56,453 nucleotides of DNA from an uncultured Ruminococcus sp. (GCA_902784855.1 CACZWQ010000007.1:7498-63950); one strand, 5' to 3'. Counted from the first letter of the stretch, positions 16,579-25,744 are shown. A program made the numbers and translations. Notes: generated by a model from the sequence alone, not told the origin.

Positions 16579-17757
16579 ATGAAAAGATATCTGAAAATCA
16601 CCCCCGAGGGTACCAAGGACTTTCTCTTTGCCGAGTGCGCCGCCATGGACGACGTCTGCGGCAGGATCGAAAAGGTCTTTGCGGGCAGGGGCTTTAAGCG
16701 GGTCATCACCCCGGGGATCGAGTTTTACGACGTGTTCTCGCTGCCGTGCAGCGGCATCGCGCAGGAGGACATGTTCAAGACGACCGACAACAAGGGCAGA
16801 CTGATGGTGGTGCGTCCCGATTCCACCCTGCCGATCGCGCGCATGGTGTCCACCCGCCTGCAAAACAACCTCATGCCGGTGCGCCTTTACTACAAGCAGG
16901 CGGTCTACCGCAACAATCCCACCCTGACGGGCAGGCGCAACGAGCTGATGCAGATGGGCGTCGAGCTGCTCGGGGTCAAGGGGCTGCGCGCGGATCTGGA
17001 GGTCATCACCACGGCGGTGGAGGCACTGACGGCGGTGGCGGGCGACTTCCGCATCGAGCTGGGACACGCGGAGGTATTTGACGCGCTGTCCGACGGGCTC
17101 GACATCAGCGAAAATGAAAAGGAAAAAATCAGGCTGACCATCGAGGGCAAAAATTACTCCGCCCTCAACAACCTGCTCGACAAGCTGGAGCCGTGCCGCG
17201 CGGTCTCCGCGATCAAGAGCCTGCCGTCGCTGTTCGGCGGGGAAGAGGTATTTGAGCGGGCGCGCGCCATCTGCGCAGGCACGAAGGCGTCCGACGCGCT
17301 CGACTATTTGCATAAGATCTACACCAGCCTGCTCGCGCTCGGGCTGGGCGACAAGCTGATCATCGACCTCGGCTTGGTGCAGCGCAACGATTACTACACG
17401 GGCATGGTCTTTACGGGCTACATCGACGGCATCGGCGACGCGGTGCTCTCGGGCGGCAGATACGACGACCTGCTCAGCGAATTCGACATGCCGATGGGCG
17501 CCGCGGGCTTTGCGATCGACACCGACGCGGTGACGCTGAAAACGCTCAGCGACGCCAAGGTCAGCTACGCGGACAACCCCGCCGTGCTGGTCTATGCCGA
17601 GGACGGACAGGAGCTGCGCGCGATCGAGCTGGTCGCCGAGCTGAACCGCGCGGGCAGAAAGGCGCAGTTCAGTGTCCTGCCCACATGGGAGGAAACCGAG
17701 GCGTTTGCCCGTCAGCGCGGCATCGCGCAAGTCATTACGGTGGGAGAAGAAGACTGA
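16579..17757 (+). CDS. hisZ: ATP phosphoribosyltransferase regulatory subunit
   Basis: 392 aa. A histidyl-tRNA-synthetase-like protein without charging function, needed to activate the short HisG. HisRS-like motif 2 is seen as MVVRPDSTLPIARMVSTRL and LYYKQAVYR; motif 3 as GGRYDDLLSEF with AAGFAIDTDAVT. It begins KITPEGTKDFLFAECAAMDDV. The C-terminal ~90 residues lack a full anticodon-binding domain, consistent with HisZ rather than HisS. It leads the operon with hisG four bases downstream. Confidence 0.95.
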   Translation: MKRYLKITPEGTKDFLFAECAAMDDVCGRIEKVFAGRGFKRVITPGIEFYDVFSLPCSGIAQEDMFKTTDNKGRLMVVRPDSTLPIARMVSTRLQNNLMPVRLYYKQAVYRNNPTLTGRRNELMQMGVELLGVKGLRADLEVITTAVEALTAVAGDFRIELGHAEVFDALSDGLDISENEKEKIRLTIEGKNYSALNNLLDKLEPCRAVSAIKSLPSLFGGEEVFERARAICAGTKASDALDYLHKIYTSLLALGLGDKLIIDLGLVQRNDYYTGMVFTGYIDGIGDAVLSGGRYDDLLSEFDMPMGAAGFAIDTDAVTLKTLSDAKVSYADNPAVLVYAEDGQELRAIELVAELNRAGRKAQFSVLPTWEETEAFARQRGIAQVITVGEED

Positions 17758-17761
17758 CGAT

Positions 17762-18391
17762 ATGAAACCATTACGAATCGCCCTGACGAAGGGCAGACTG
17801 GAAAAAACGACCATCGAGCTGCTGGAGACCATCGGCTACAACTGCGACGAGGTGCGCAACAAGGGCAGGCGGCTGATCCTGCCCGTCGGCGACAACGACT
17901 TTGAGGTCGTGCTCGCCAAGGCGGCGGACGTGATCACCTATGTGGAGCACGGCGTCTGCGACCTCGGCGTGGTGGGAAAGGACACGATCCTCGAACACGG
18001 CAGCTCGTTCTATGAGCTGCTCGACCTCGGCTTCGGCAAGTGCCGCTTTGCCCTCGCCACCAAATCGGGCAGCGACTTCTACAGCGGCTACAACACCAAG
18101 ACCATCGCCACCAAATACCCCAATGTGACCCGCGCGTTTTTTGACGACAAGAACATGGACGTGCGCATCATCAAAATCGAAGGCAGCGTCGAGCTGGCGC
18201 CCCTGGTGGGGCTTGCCGACGGCATTGTCGATATCGTGGAGACAGGCTCCACCCTGAAGGCGAACGGCTTGGAGGTCATCGAGTGGGTGACCGATATCTC
18301 GGCAAGGCTGATCGCGAACACCGCGAGCCTGAAGCTGAGAAAGCGGGAAATCGAAGCATTACAGAAGAAACTGGAGGAAGTGACAAGATGA
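17762..18391 (+). CDS. hisG: ATP phosphoribosyltransferase, short form
   Basis: 209 aa from ATG 17762. Catalyses the first committed step of histidine synthesis (ATP + PRPP). MKPLRIALTKGRLEKTTIELLE, the DVITYVEHGVCDLGVVGKDTI block and the PRPP-binding loop ADGIVDIVETGSTLKANGLEV are present. The C-terminal regulatory domain of the long form is absent, so feedback control must go through HisZ. Its stop overlaps the hisD ATG (ATGA). Confidence 0.97.
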   Translation: MKPLRIALTKGRLEKTTIELLETIGYNCDEVRNKGRRLILPVGDNDFEVVLAKAADVITYVEHGVCDLGVVGKDTILEHGSSFYELLDLGFGKCRFALATKSGSDFYSGYNTKTIATKYPNVTRAFFDDKNMDVRIIKIEGSVELAPLVGLADGIVDIVETGSTLKANGLEVIEWVTDISARLIANTASLKLRKREIEALQKKLEEVTR

Positions 18392-19674
18392 TAACGACAG
18401 TGATTGCCGACGGCAAAAAGGAATATGAGTTCATCGAATTTTTGAAGCAGCGGGCGCAGAGCTCCGACAAGAACGTGATCCCCGTCGTCTCCGAGATCCT
18501 TGAAAACGTGCGCACGGGCGGCGACGCGGCGGTGCGCGATTACACGATCAAATTTGACGGCAAGGCACCCGCGCATGCGGAGATCTCTGCCGACGAGATA
18601 GACGCCCTGATCGCCTCCTGCGACCCGGACTACTTAGAGACCGTCAAAAAGGCGGCGGCGAACATCGCCGACTTCCATCAGCGTCAGGTGCAGCAGAGCT
18701 GGCTGACGACCAAGCCCAACGGCGTGATGATGGGACAGCGCGTGCGCGGACTGGGCCGCGTGGGCATCTATGTGCCCGGCGGCACCGCGGCATATCCCTC
18801 CTCCGTGCTCATGAACGCGATCCCCGCCAAGATCGCGGGCGTGCAGGAGATCATCATGTGCACCCCGCCCCGGAAGGACGGCACGCCCAACCCGAATATC
18901 ATCGCCGCGGCAAAGATCGCGGGCGTCGACCGCATCTTCCTGATGGGCGGCGCACAGGCGGTGGCGGCGCTCGCCTACGGCACCGAGACCGTCCCCAAGG
19001 TAGACAAGATCGTCGGACCCGGCAACATCTTCGTCGCGACCGCGAAAAAGCTGCTCTACGGCACGGTGGACATCGACATGATCGCGGGTCCCAGCGAGAT
19101 ATTAATCGTCGCCGATCATACCGCCGACCCGAGGTTCCTCGCCGCCGACATGATGAGCCAGGCGGAGCATGACAGGCTCGCGTCCGCGATCCTGCTGACC
19201 GATTCCGCTTCTCTCGCCGAGCAGACCAAGGCGGAGCTGACCCGCCAGATGGCGACCCTCGAGCGCAAAGAGATCATCGCATCCTCCCTCGACAACTTCG
19301 GCGCGATCATCGTGTGCAGCGACATTTCGCAGGTGATCGACTTCGCCAACGAGCTTTCTCCCGAGCATTTGGAGGTCTGCTGCGCCGATCCGATGGAATA
19401 TGTGGGCAAGCTCGACAACGCCGGCTCGGTGTTCCTCGGCAACTACAGCCCCGAGCCGCTCGGCGACTACTTCGCGGGTCCCAACCATGTGCTGCCCACC
19501 GGCGGCACGGCGCGCTTCTTCTCGCCGCTGTCCGTCGACAGCTTCATCAAGAAGTCGAGCTTCATTTATTATACCGAGGACGCGCTGCGCGCCGACGCGC
19601 AGGACGTCGTCCGCTTTGCCGAGACCGAAGGGCTGACCGCCCACGCCAATTCCATCAAGGTCCGGTTTTCCTGA
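18388..19674 (+). CDS. hisD: Histidinol dehydrogenase
   Basis: 428 aa from ATG 18388, overlapping hisG by four bases. NAD-dependent, zinc enzyme that carries out the last two oxidations to histidine. Characteristic blocks: RVGIYVPGGTAAYPSSVLMNAIPAKIAGV, MGGAQAVAALAYGTETVPKVDKIVGPGN, DIDMIAGPSEILIVAD, ADMMSQAEHD, ELSPEHLEV, GNYSPEPLGDYFAGPNHVLPTGGTARF, and the C-terminal LTAHANSIKVR. Length matches the family. Confidence 0.97.
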   Translation: MITTVIADGKKEYEFIEFLKQRAQSSDKNVIPVVSEILENVRTGGDAAVRDYTIKFDGKAPAHAEISADEIDALIASCDPDYLETVKKAAANIADFHQRQVQQSWLTTKPNGVMMGQRVRGLGRVGIYVPGGTAAYPSSVLMNAIPAKIAGVQEIIMCTPPRKDGTPNPNIIAAAKIAGVDRIFLMGGAQAVAALAYGTETVPKVDKIVGPGNIFVATAKKLLYGTVDIDMIAGPSEILIVADHTADPRFLAADMMSQAEHDRLASAILLTDSASLAEQTKAELTRQMATLERKEIIASSLDNFGAIIVCSDISQVIDFANELSPEHLEVCCADPMEYVGKLDNAGSVFLGNYSPEPLGDYFAGPNHVLPTGGTARFFSPLSVDSFIKKSSFIYYTEDALRADAQDVVRFAETEGLTAHANSIKVRFS

Positions 19675-19713
19675 GCGATTCAAAACGCCTGACGTTACAA
19701 GGAGGGTATGAAA

Positions 19714-20763
19714 ATGTATCAGTTGAATGATAAAATCAAAAATCTGGTGCCCTATGAGCCGATCAGCGGCACCTATGATATCCGTCTGGACGCCAACGAG
19801 TGCCCGGACAACCTGCCCGAGGAGATCCGCGCGCAGTTTGCACAGAAGGTGCGGGACATCGCCTTCAACCGCTATCCCGACCCGCTCGCGTCGTCTTTGG
19901 TTAATTCCTTTGCGGAATATTACAACATCGACCCCGCGATGGTGACGGCGGGCAACGGCTCGGACGAGCTAATCTTTTTGATCGAGTCCGCCTTCATGCA
20001 GAAGGGCGACAAAATGCTCGTCGTCTCGCCCGATTTCTCGATGTACAACTTCTACTCGTCCATCTGCGAGGTATCCTGCCGAAGCTTTCTCAAGGGCAGC
20101 AGTCTGGAGATCGACGTCGACGCGCTGATCGAGACGGTCAACCGCGAGAAAATCGACCTCGTCATCTTCTCCAACCCCTGCAACCCGACGGGCAAGGGCA
20201 TCACCCGAGCCGAGGCGAAGAAGCTGGTCAAAAGCGTCGGGGCGCTGGTCATCCTCGACGAGGCGTACATGGATTTCTGGACGGAGAGCCTGCTCGACGA
20301 GGTCGGCGCCTACTCCAACCTGATCATCTTCCGCACCGCGTCCAAGCTGGTCGGCTCCGCGGCGCTGCGTCTCGGCTTCGCGGTGGCGAATCCCACGATC
20401 TCGCGCGCGATCAAGGCGGTCAAATCGCCCTACAACGTCAACAGCGTCTCGCAGGCTCTGGGCGAGATCGTCTACCGCCAAAAAGAATATTTGCAAAAAA
20501 GACAAAAAATGATTGTCAACAATAAAGAAATGCTGTATAATGGTCTTACGGAGATCGCAGACGCGCAAGATGATATGATCGTCTACAGCAGCGTCGCCAA
20601 TTTCGTTTTCGTCAAAACCGACCACTCCCGCGCGATCTGGGAGTATCTGAAAAGCCGATCCATCGTCGTGCGCCTGATGGGCGAATACCTGCGCATCACG
20701 GCGGGCACGGCGGATGAGGTAGCTTCGGTGCTGCGTGCGCTGGGCGATTATGTGAAGGGGTAG
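19714..20763 (+). CDS. hisC: Histidinol-phosphate aminotransferase
   Basis: 349 aa from ATG 19714; AAGGAGGG (19699-19706) is 7 nt upstream, whereas the in-frame ATG 19708 is only one base from it. PLP-dependent fold-type I transaminase. YDIRLDANECPDNLP, TAGNGSDELIFLIESAFMQKGD, SNPCNPTGKGI, ILDEAYMDF, and RTASKLVGSAALRLGFAVA with the PLP lysine are visible; the latter has KLVGSAALR where SKAFGLAGLR-like sequences are more common. A C-terminal ITAGTADEVASVLRAL follows. Confidence 0.95.
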   Translation: MYQLNDKIKNLVPYEPISGTYDIRLDANECPDNLPEEIRAQFAQKVRDIAFNRYPDPLASSLVNSFAEYYNIDPAMVTAGNGSDELIFLIESAFMQKGDKMLVVSPDFSMYNFYSSICEVSCRSFLKGSSLEIDVDALIETVNREKIDLVIFSNPCNPTGKGITRAEAKKLVKSVGALVILDEAYMDFWTESLLDEVGAYSNLIIFRTASKLVGSAALRLGFAVANPTISRAIKAVKSPYNVNSVSQALGEIVYRQKEYLQKRQKMIVNNKEMLYNGLTEIADAQDDMIVYSSVANFVFVKTDHSRAIWEYLKSRSIVVRLMGEYLRITAGTADEVASVLRALGDYVKG

Positions 20764-20766
20764 CCT

Positions 20767-21345
20767 ATGAGAACGGCAACAATCGAGAGAAAAACCAAGG
20801 AGACAGACATCGCGCTGACGCTTTGTCTGGACGGCGGCGCCGTCGAGATCGACACGGGCGTCGGCTTCTTCGATCATATGCTCAATTCCTTCGCCACGCA
20901 CGGCGGCTTCGGTCTGAGCGTCCGGGTCAAGGGAGACCTGCATGTCGACGAGCACCACACGGTTGAGGACACGGGCATCGTGCTCGGTCAAGCGTTCATG
21001 CAGGCGCTCGGCGACAAGGGCTCCATCGACCGCTTCGGCAGCTTCTATGTGCCGATGGACGAGGCGCTCGCCTTTGCGGCGGTCGACGTCAGCGGCAGAC
21101 CGTTCCTCGTGTTTGACGCGCAGTTCCCGCAGGCGCGCTGCGGCGGCTATGACTGCGCCATGACGGTGGAATTCATGCGTGCGCTGGCGGTCAATGCAGG
21201 CGTGACGCTGCACCTCAAATCGCTCTACGGCGACAACTCGCACCACATCACGGAGGCGCTCTACAAGGCGGCGGCGCATGCGCTGCGGCTGGCGGTGCGC
21301 CAAAACGACAGCGGCAAGCCTCTTTCGACAAAGGGAGTGTTATAA
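20767..21345 (+). CDS. hisB: Imidazoleglycerol-phosphate dehydratase
   Basis: 192 aa, the monofunctional form. Manganese-binding His clusters are clear: FFDHMLNSFATHGGF, DLHVDEHHTVEDTGIVLGQAF and, in the second half, GDNSHHITEALYKAAAHALR. FVAVDVSGRP-like (FAAVDVSGRPFLVFDAQFP) and TVEFMRALAVNAGVTLHL also match. It starts four bases after hisC and stops directly before the hisA ATG. Confidence 0.97.
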   Translation: MRTATIERKTKETDIALTLCLDGGAVEIDTGVGFFDHMLNSFATHGGFGLSVRVKGDLHVDEHHTVEDTGIVLGQAFMQALGDKGSIDRFGSFYVPMDEALAFAAVDVSGRPFLVFDAQFPQARCGGYDCAMTVEFMRALAVNAGVTLHLKSLYGDNSHHITEALYKAAAHALRLAVRQNDSGKPLSTKGVL

Positions 21346-22065
21346 ATGATCATCTTACCCGCAATCGATATCAAGGACGGCAACTGTGTGCGCCTGCAAA
21401 AGGGCGTCTATTCCACGGCGCAGAAGGTCGCGGATTCGCCCTATGAGACCGCCAAGCGCTTTGCGGCGGCGGGCGCCGAGTGGATGCACATGGTCGATCT
21501 TGACGGCGCAAAGGACGCCAAGCTGATCAATGCCGATCTGATCGCCGACGTCGCCGAGTCTTCGGGACTCAAGGTCGAGGTGGGCGGCGGCATCCGCAGC
21601 ATGGAGGCGGTGGAGTATTATCTCAGCCGCGGCATCGACCGCGTCATCCTCGGCTCGGCAGCGGTCAAGAACCCGCAGCTCGTCATCGACGCGGTCAGGC
21701 AGTACGGCGAGCGGATCGCCGTCGGCATTGACGCCAAGGACGGCATAGTGCAGGCGGAGGGCTGGCTGGACGACAGCCGGATCCACTACATCGAGCTTGC
21801 CAAGCGGATGGAGGACGTCGGTGTTCGGACGATCATCTTCACCGACATCAACCAGGACGGCATGCTCGCGGGACCCAATCTCAAACAGCTCGACGACCTC
21901 GTCCACGAGGTGAGCTGCAACATCATCGCGAGCGGCGGCGTGGCGGTGCTCAAGGATATCCTCAATCTCTCCGATCTGGACATCTACGGCGCCATCAGCG
22001 GCAAGGCGATCTACAGCGGCACGCTCGATCTCAAACAGGCAATTGAAATGACAAGGAAAATATGA
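21346..22065 (+). CDS. hisA: ProFAR isomerase
   Basis: 239 aa TIM barrel that opens the phosphoribosyl ring of ProFAR to [25 protein letters not shown] with the catalytic Asp, [54 protein letters not shown] and [16 protein letters not shown] (second catalytic Asp) and [11 protein letters not shown] show two-fold barrel symmetry. It is HisA rather than HisF: it has the HisA-type C-terminus [15 protein letters not shown]. Its ATG directly abuts the hisB stop, where hisH would often sit. Confidence 0.96.
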   Translation: MIILPAIDIKDGNCVRLQKGVYSTAQKVADSPYETAKRFAAAGAEWMHMVDLDGAKDAKLINADLIADVAESSGLKVEVGGGIRSMEAVEYYLSRGIDRVILGSAAVKNPQLVIDAVRQYGERIAVGIDAKDGIVQAEGWLDDSRIHYIELAKRMEDVGVRTIIFTDINQDGMLAGPNLKQLDDLVHEVSCNIIASGGVAVLKDILNLSDLDIYGAISGKAIYSGTLDLKQAIEMTRKI

Positions 22066-22382
22066 CCATGGATCTTGAAAAATATTTTGCAAAATCCGAC
22101 CTGATTCCCGCCGTCGTGCAGGAAAAATCCACCGGCGAGGTGTTGATGCTCGCCTATATGAACCGTGAAAGCATGCAAAAGACCTTTGAAACGGGCTATA
22201 CCTGGTTCTGGTCACGCAGCCGTCAGGAGCTTTGGAACAAGGGCGCGACCTCCGGCCATTTGCAGAAGGTCGTCGATATCTACGCCGACTGCGACGACGA
22301 CACGCTGCTGATCACCGTGGAGCAGACGGGCGCGGCATGCCACACGGGCAACCACTCATGTTTTTTTAAAAAATTGAAATAG
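22062..22382 (+). CDS. hisI: Phosphoribosyl-AMP cyclohydrolase
   Basis: 106 aa, overlapping hisA by four bases (ATGA). An ATG at 22068 is a possible alternative. Zinc/magnesium enzyme for step three. The motif [21 protein letters not shown], the acid cluster [11 protein letters not shown] and the zinc Cys pair in [13 protein letters not shown] are present. It is not fused to HisE, which follows separately. Confidence 0.96.
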   Translation: MTMDLEKYFAKSDLIPAVVQEKSTGEVLMLAYMNRESMQKTFETGYTWFWSRSRQELWNKGATSGHLQKVVDIYADCDDDTLLITVEQTGAACHTGNHSCFFKKLK

Positions 22383-22394
22383 GAGGAAATCCAC

Positions 22395-22733
22395 ATGGCA
22401 GACCAAGAAAAATTAGTTTTGACAAACCTTTACAGGACAATCGAAAACAGACGTGACAACCCCATTGAGAACTCATACACCTGTTATCTTCTTGACAAGG
22501 GCATTGACAAGATCCTCAAGAAGGTGGGCGAGGAGTGCGCAGAGACCATTATTGCCGCGAAAAACGGTGATCATGTGGAGACCATCTACGAAATCGCCGA
22601 CCTGCTCTATCACCTGACCGTGATGATGGTCGATCAGGGCATCCCGCTCGAGGAAGTGCTTTCCGAGATCGCCGACCGCAGCAAAAAGACCCAGAACCTC
22701 AAGCCCATCCATCAGGTCGACAAGAATTCATAA
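22395..22733 (+). CDS. hisE: Phosphoribosyl-ATP pyrophosphatase
   Basis: 112 aa, preceded by GGAGGAAA. It removes pyrophosphate from PR-ATP (step two). The MazG-like helical fold is recognisable by SYTCYLLDKGIDKILKKVGEECAETIIAAKN and EIADLLYHLTVMMVDQGIPLEEVLSEIADR; these supply the Glu/Asp metal ligands. Last gene of the operon before a hairpin. Confidence 0.96.
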   Translation: MADQEKLVLTNLYRTIENRRDNPIENSYTCYLLDKGIDKILKKVGEECAETIIAAKNGDHVETIYEIADLLYHLTVMMVDQGIPLEEVLSEIADRSKKTQNLKPIHQVDKNS

Positions 22734-22753
22734 TTTTCCGAAACGAAAAAAGC

Positions 22754-22788
22754 AGCCCTATGACCGAATGTCATAGGGCTTGTGTTTA
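22754..22788 (+). terminator. Terminator of the his operon
   Basis: AGCCCTATGAC (22754-22764) pairs perfectly with GTCATAGGGCT (22770-22780) around CGAAT, followed by TTGTGTTT. It can also serve the minus-strand HPr-like gene. Confidence 0.8.
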
Positions 22789-22798
22789 GAAATGATTC

Positions 22799-23041
22799 TC
22801 AGTGGACCGCGGCGGGCACAAAGCGGGAGATCGCGCTTTTCAGCTCGTCATCCGGCTCGCGCTCAAAGAGCAGCTCGATGGGCTTGTTGATATCCAGCGA
22901 GAAAACGCCGATCAGCGAGTGCGCGTCTACGGTGTAGTCACCGCTTTTGATCATCATCATAATGTGGGGGAAATGCGCCAAGGTTTCAAAAATGTCGATC
23001 AAACCGTTTTTGTTGACTGCGGCAATAGGCAAAGAAAACAT
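22799..23041 (-). CDS. HPr-like protein lacking the phosphorylatable histidine
   Basis: 80 aa from ATG 23041, preceded on the minus strand by TTGAGGTGATC; the frame continues 13 codons upstream but without a ribosome site. The C-terminal half, YTVDAHSLIGVFSLDINKPIELLF, matches the HPr fold around its regulatory Ser region (DAKSIMGIMSL in HPr). The active-site His15 loop (HARP) is missing: the region reads NGLIDIFETLAHFPHIMMM. Such single-domain HPr-like proteins are common in Clostridia; they cannot pass phosphate in the PTS and their role is unknown. Confidence 0.75.
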   Translation of the reverse strand: MFSLPIAAVNKNGLIDIFETLAHFPHIMMMIKSGDYTVDAHSLIGVFSLDINKPIELLFEREPDDELKSAISRFVPAAVH

Positions 23042-23095
23042 GGGGATCACCTCAAATAATGGATAGATTTTAGATTTCATTTAATTTCTGATACT

Positions 23096-23124
23096 ATCTT
23101 ATCATTTTTTCAGCAAGAATTCAA
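23096..23124 (-). promoter_or_regulatory. Promoter of the HPr-like gene
   Basis: On the minus strand TTGAAT (complement at 23119-23124), 17-nt spacer, TAAGAT (23096-23101). Confidence 0.5.
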
Positions 23125-23182
23125 TATCTTAAAAGAATTAAAAGCAAAATCAACATATTCAATAAAAAGGAAGCACAAAGTT

Positions 23183-24475
23183 ATGGATTTTAATATACTT
23201 ACGCTCGGCTGCAAGGTCAATCAGTACGAATCGCAGGCAATGCGCGAGGAGCTGCTTCGTCACGGCTATGTTTTGTCGCAGGACAAAGAAAAAGCGGACG
23301 TCACGATCATCAATACCTGCACGGTCACGTCGGTCAGCGACGCCAAGAACCGCAAGCTGATCCACCGCGTCAGGCGGCAGAACCCCGACGGGATCATCGT
23401 GCTGACGGGCTGTATGCCGCAGGCGTTCCCCGAGGAGATGAGCGCCTTTACGGAGTGCGACATCATCCTCGGCAACAAGGAGCGCGGCAGACTGGTGCCG
23501 GCGATCGAAGCATACCTCGCCGACCACCGCCCCTTGGTCGAGATCCCCGCCTACGGCAGCGTCGACGCCTACGAAAATCTGACGGTGTCTTCCTTTGACG
23601 AACACACCCGCGCCTTCATCAAGATCGAGGACGGCTGCAACCGCTTTTGCTCCTACTGCATCATTCCCTATGCCAGAGGACGCGTGCGCTCCAAGCCGCT
23701 CGAAGATCTGCGCCGTGAGATCGAGCAGGTCGCACGGAGCGGCTACCGCGAGGTCGTGCTGGTCGGCATCAATCTGTCGGCATACGGCTTGGGCGAGGAA
23801 TTTGACCTCGCCGACGCGGTAGAGACCGCCTGCGCCGTCGAGGGGATCGCGCGCGTGCGCCTCGGCTCCATCGAGCCGGAGCAGATGGACGCGCCTTTGA
23901 TCGCGCGGCTCGCGGCGCAGGAGAAGTTCTGCCCGCAATTCCATCTCTCCCTGCAAAGCGGCTGTGACAAAACGCTGCGCGCGATGAACCGCCACTACGA
24001 CAGCGCCGCCTACGCACAGATCGTGCGTGATCTGCGCGCCGCCTTTGACAATGCCGCCATGACCACCGACGTCATGGTCGGCTTCGCGGGCGAGACCGAG
24101 GAGGATTTTCAGGCTTCGATGGACTTCGTCGAGCAGATCGGTTTTGCCAAGGTGCATGTCTTTCCGTACTCGGTGCGCCGCGGCACCCGCGCCGAGAAGA
24201 TGCCCGGTCATGTCAGCCCCGCCGAAAAGGAGCGCCGCGCGCGCCTGATGGGCGAGATGGTCGAGCGCCGCCGCCGCGACTTCCTGCGATCGCAGGTCGG
24301 GCGCACCGAGGAGGTGCTCTTTGAGCGCCTGCGCCACGGCTGTCTGGAGGGCTACACCAAGAACTATACGCCCGTCCGCGTAGAAGCGGCGGACGCCGGA
24401 CTCTGCGGCGCCATCCGACCCGTGCAGCTCACGTCCTTCGGAGAAGATTGGTGCGTCGGAAGAGTGGTTACCTAA
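23183..24475 (+). CDS. mtaB: tRNA (N6-threonylcarbamoyladenosine37-C2)-methylthiotransferase
   Basis: 430 aa; a radical-SAM enzyme that adds a methylthio group to t6A37 in ANN-decoding tRNAs. N-terminal UPF0004 domain starts NILTLGCKVNQYESQAM, the MtaB form of the motif, with further cluster Cys in INTCTVTSVSD and LTGCMPQ. The radical-SAM Cys set is DGCNRFCSYCIIPYARGRVRS, followed by EVVLVGINLSAYG and LGSIEP. FHLSLQSGCDKTLRAMNRHY and VMVGFAGETEEDF are typical. A short TRAM-like domain ends the protein. It is monocistronic and ends 10 bp from the converging next gene. Confidence 0.93.
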   Translation: MDFNILTLGCKVNQYESQAMREELLRHGYVLSQDKEKADVTIINTCTVTSVSDAKNRKLIHRVRRQNPDGIIVLTGCMPQAFPEEMSAFTECDIILGNKERGRLVPAIEAYLADHRPLVEIPAYGSVDAYENLTVSSFDEHTRAFIKIEDGCNRFCSYCIIPYARGRVRSKPLEDLRREIEQVARSGYREVVLVGINLSAYGLGEEFDLADAVETACAVEGIARVRLGSIEPEQMDAPLIARLAAQEKFCPQFHLSLQSGCDKTLRAMNRHYDSAAYAQIVRDLRAAFDNAAMTTDVMVGFAGETEEDFQASMDFVEQIGFAKVHVFPYSVRRGTRAEKMPGHVSPAEKERRARLMGEMVERRRRDFLRSQVGRTEEVLFERLRHGCLEGYTKNYTPVRVEAADAGLCGAIRPVQLTSFGEDWCVGRVVT

Positions 24476-24485
24476 CCACCAACCA

Positions 24486-25730
24486 CTAACCACTTTGACC
24501 AACCGCTGCCAGAAAGTGCTGCATTTCCGCCTGCGCCTGCTCTGCGTGGAGCGAGGCGTAGCCGTAGAGCAGGAAGCCCTTCACTTTATTTTTCTTTCTT
24601 AGAATATTCAATTCGGTCGCGAGCACGTCATCCTTTCCGAGCCATGTGCCCGCGTCCTCGTCGCTGCCCGCTTTATACCCCGCCAAGCCGACATACAGCC
24701 GCACGCTGTCGGCGATGTCCAGCGCCTGCCACTCGTCGAGGGCGGTCTCAAAGCCCATGGCGGGGTTGTCGGGGCTGAAATAGATCTGCGGGCAGATGTA
24801 ATCGACATAGCCCTGCTTTTCACACCAGCGCACGACGTCGGCGTACAGCACCTCGTTATTTTGCAGGTTGCCCTGCGGCGACACGCCGAACACGACGTTT
24901 TCCTTTGCGCGGTGCACGGCGAGGTAGACCTGCGCGAGCAGCAAATTGACATTTTCGCGCCGCCACTGCGCCAAATCCATCGGCTCACCCTCCTTGACCG
25001 TCGCGGCATAGGCTTGATACTGCGCGTGATCGAGGTTTTCGATGTCGGTGGGGTAGAAGTAGTCGTCAAACTGGATGCCGTCCACCGCGTAGTTCTCCGC
25101 GATCTCCCGCACACCGTCGACGATGAGCTGACGCGCCCGCTCGTTCGACGGGTCGAGGATGATACCGCTCTCGGTCTCGATGCCGAGCGACGGGTCTTTG
25201 ACATAGGGATTGTTGTCGCTGAGCTGCGCGGGCGTCTGATTGACCGTCACGCGGTAGGGATTGACCCACGCGTGCAGCCGCAGACCGCGCTTTTGACAGA
25301 TCGCGCACATGATCCGCAGCGGGTCATAGCCGAGGCTCTTGCCCTGTTCGCCCGAGAGAACGTGCGAGGCGGGGAAGAGCTTGGATTGATAGAGCGCGTC
25401 GCAGAACGGGCGCACCTGCACGATCAGCGTGTTGAAGCCGCTGACCTTGCAGTCCTCGGCGATGGCTTCGAATTTTCTGCGGAAAGCCGCTTCACTTTGG
25501 TCGCTCTCATATTCCATGCTCAGCTCCATATAGGTCACCCAGATGCCGCGCATATCGTCGCGCGTTTCGTCGGGCGTGCTGTCGGATGCCTGAGAGACGG
25601 TTGCAGCCGTGTCCGCTGCGGCGGGCTTCTGCTTCGGACGCGCGGTGGCGACACTGATGATCAGCATGGCAGCCAGCATCAGTGCGGCGACCAGTATGGA
25701 GAGCGGTTTGCTTTTTTTCAATTTCATCAT
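24486..25730 (-). CDS. Exported GHL10 family glycoside hydrolase-like protein
   Basis: 414 aa (ATG 25730 or 25727; the ribosome site is poor). A lysine-rich start and one hydrophobic helix (KPLSILVAALMLAAMLIIS, ~9-28) suggest a signal anchor, followed by a Thr/Ala/Ser linker to ~60. The globular part begins MRGIWVTYMELSME, the hallmark of the GHL10/DUF187 barrel (YngK-like), and continues with TLIVQVRPFCDALYQSKLFPAS, LRLHAWVNPYRV, YAVDGIQFDDYFYP (candidate catalytic acids) and VDYICPQIYFS. Family members act on or near peptidoglycan or polysaccharide. Divergent from the DUF1294 gene, with start codons only 14 bp apart. Confidence 0.85.
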   Translation of the reverse strand: MMKLKKSKPLSILVAALMLAAMLIISVATARPKQKPAAADTAATVSQASDSTPDETRDDMRGIWVTYMELSMEYESDQSEAAFRRKFEAIAEDCKVSGFNTLIVQVRPFCDALYQSKLFPASHVLSGEQGKSLGYDPLRIMCAICQKRGLRLHAWVNPYRVTVNQTPAQLSDNNPYVKDPSLGIETESGIILDPSNERARQLIVDGVREIAENYAVDGIQFDDYFYPTDIENLDHAQYQAYAATVKEGEPMDLAQWRRENVNLLLAQVYLAVHRAKENVVFGVSPQGNLQNNEVLYADVVRWCEKQGYVDYICPQIYFSPDNPAMGFETALDEWQALDIADSVRLYVGLAGYKAGSDEDAGTWLGKDDVLATELNILRKKNKVKGFLLYGYASLHAEQAQAEMQHFLAAVGQSG

Positions 25731-25744
25731 CCCCGGAGTGTGTT

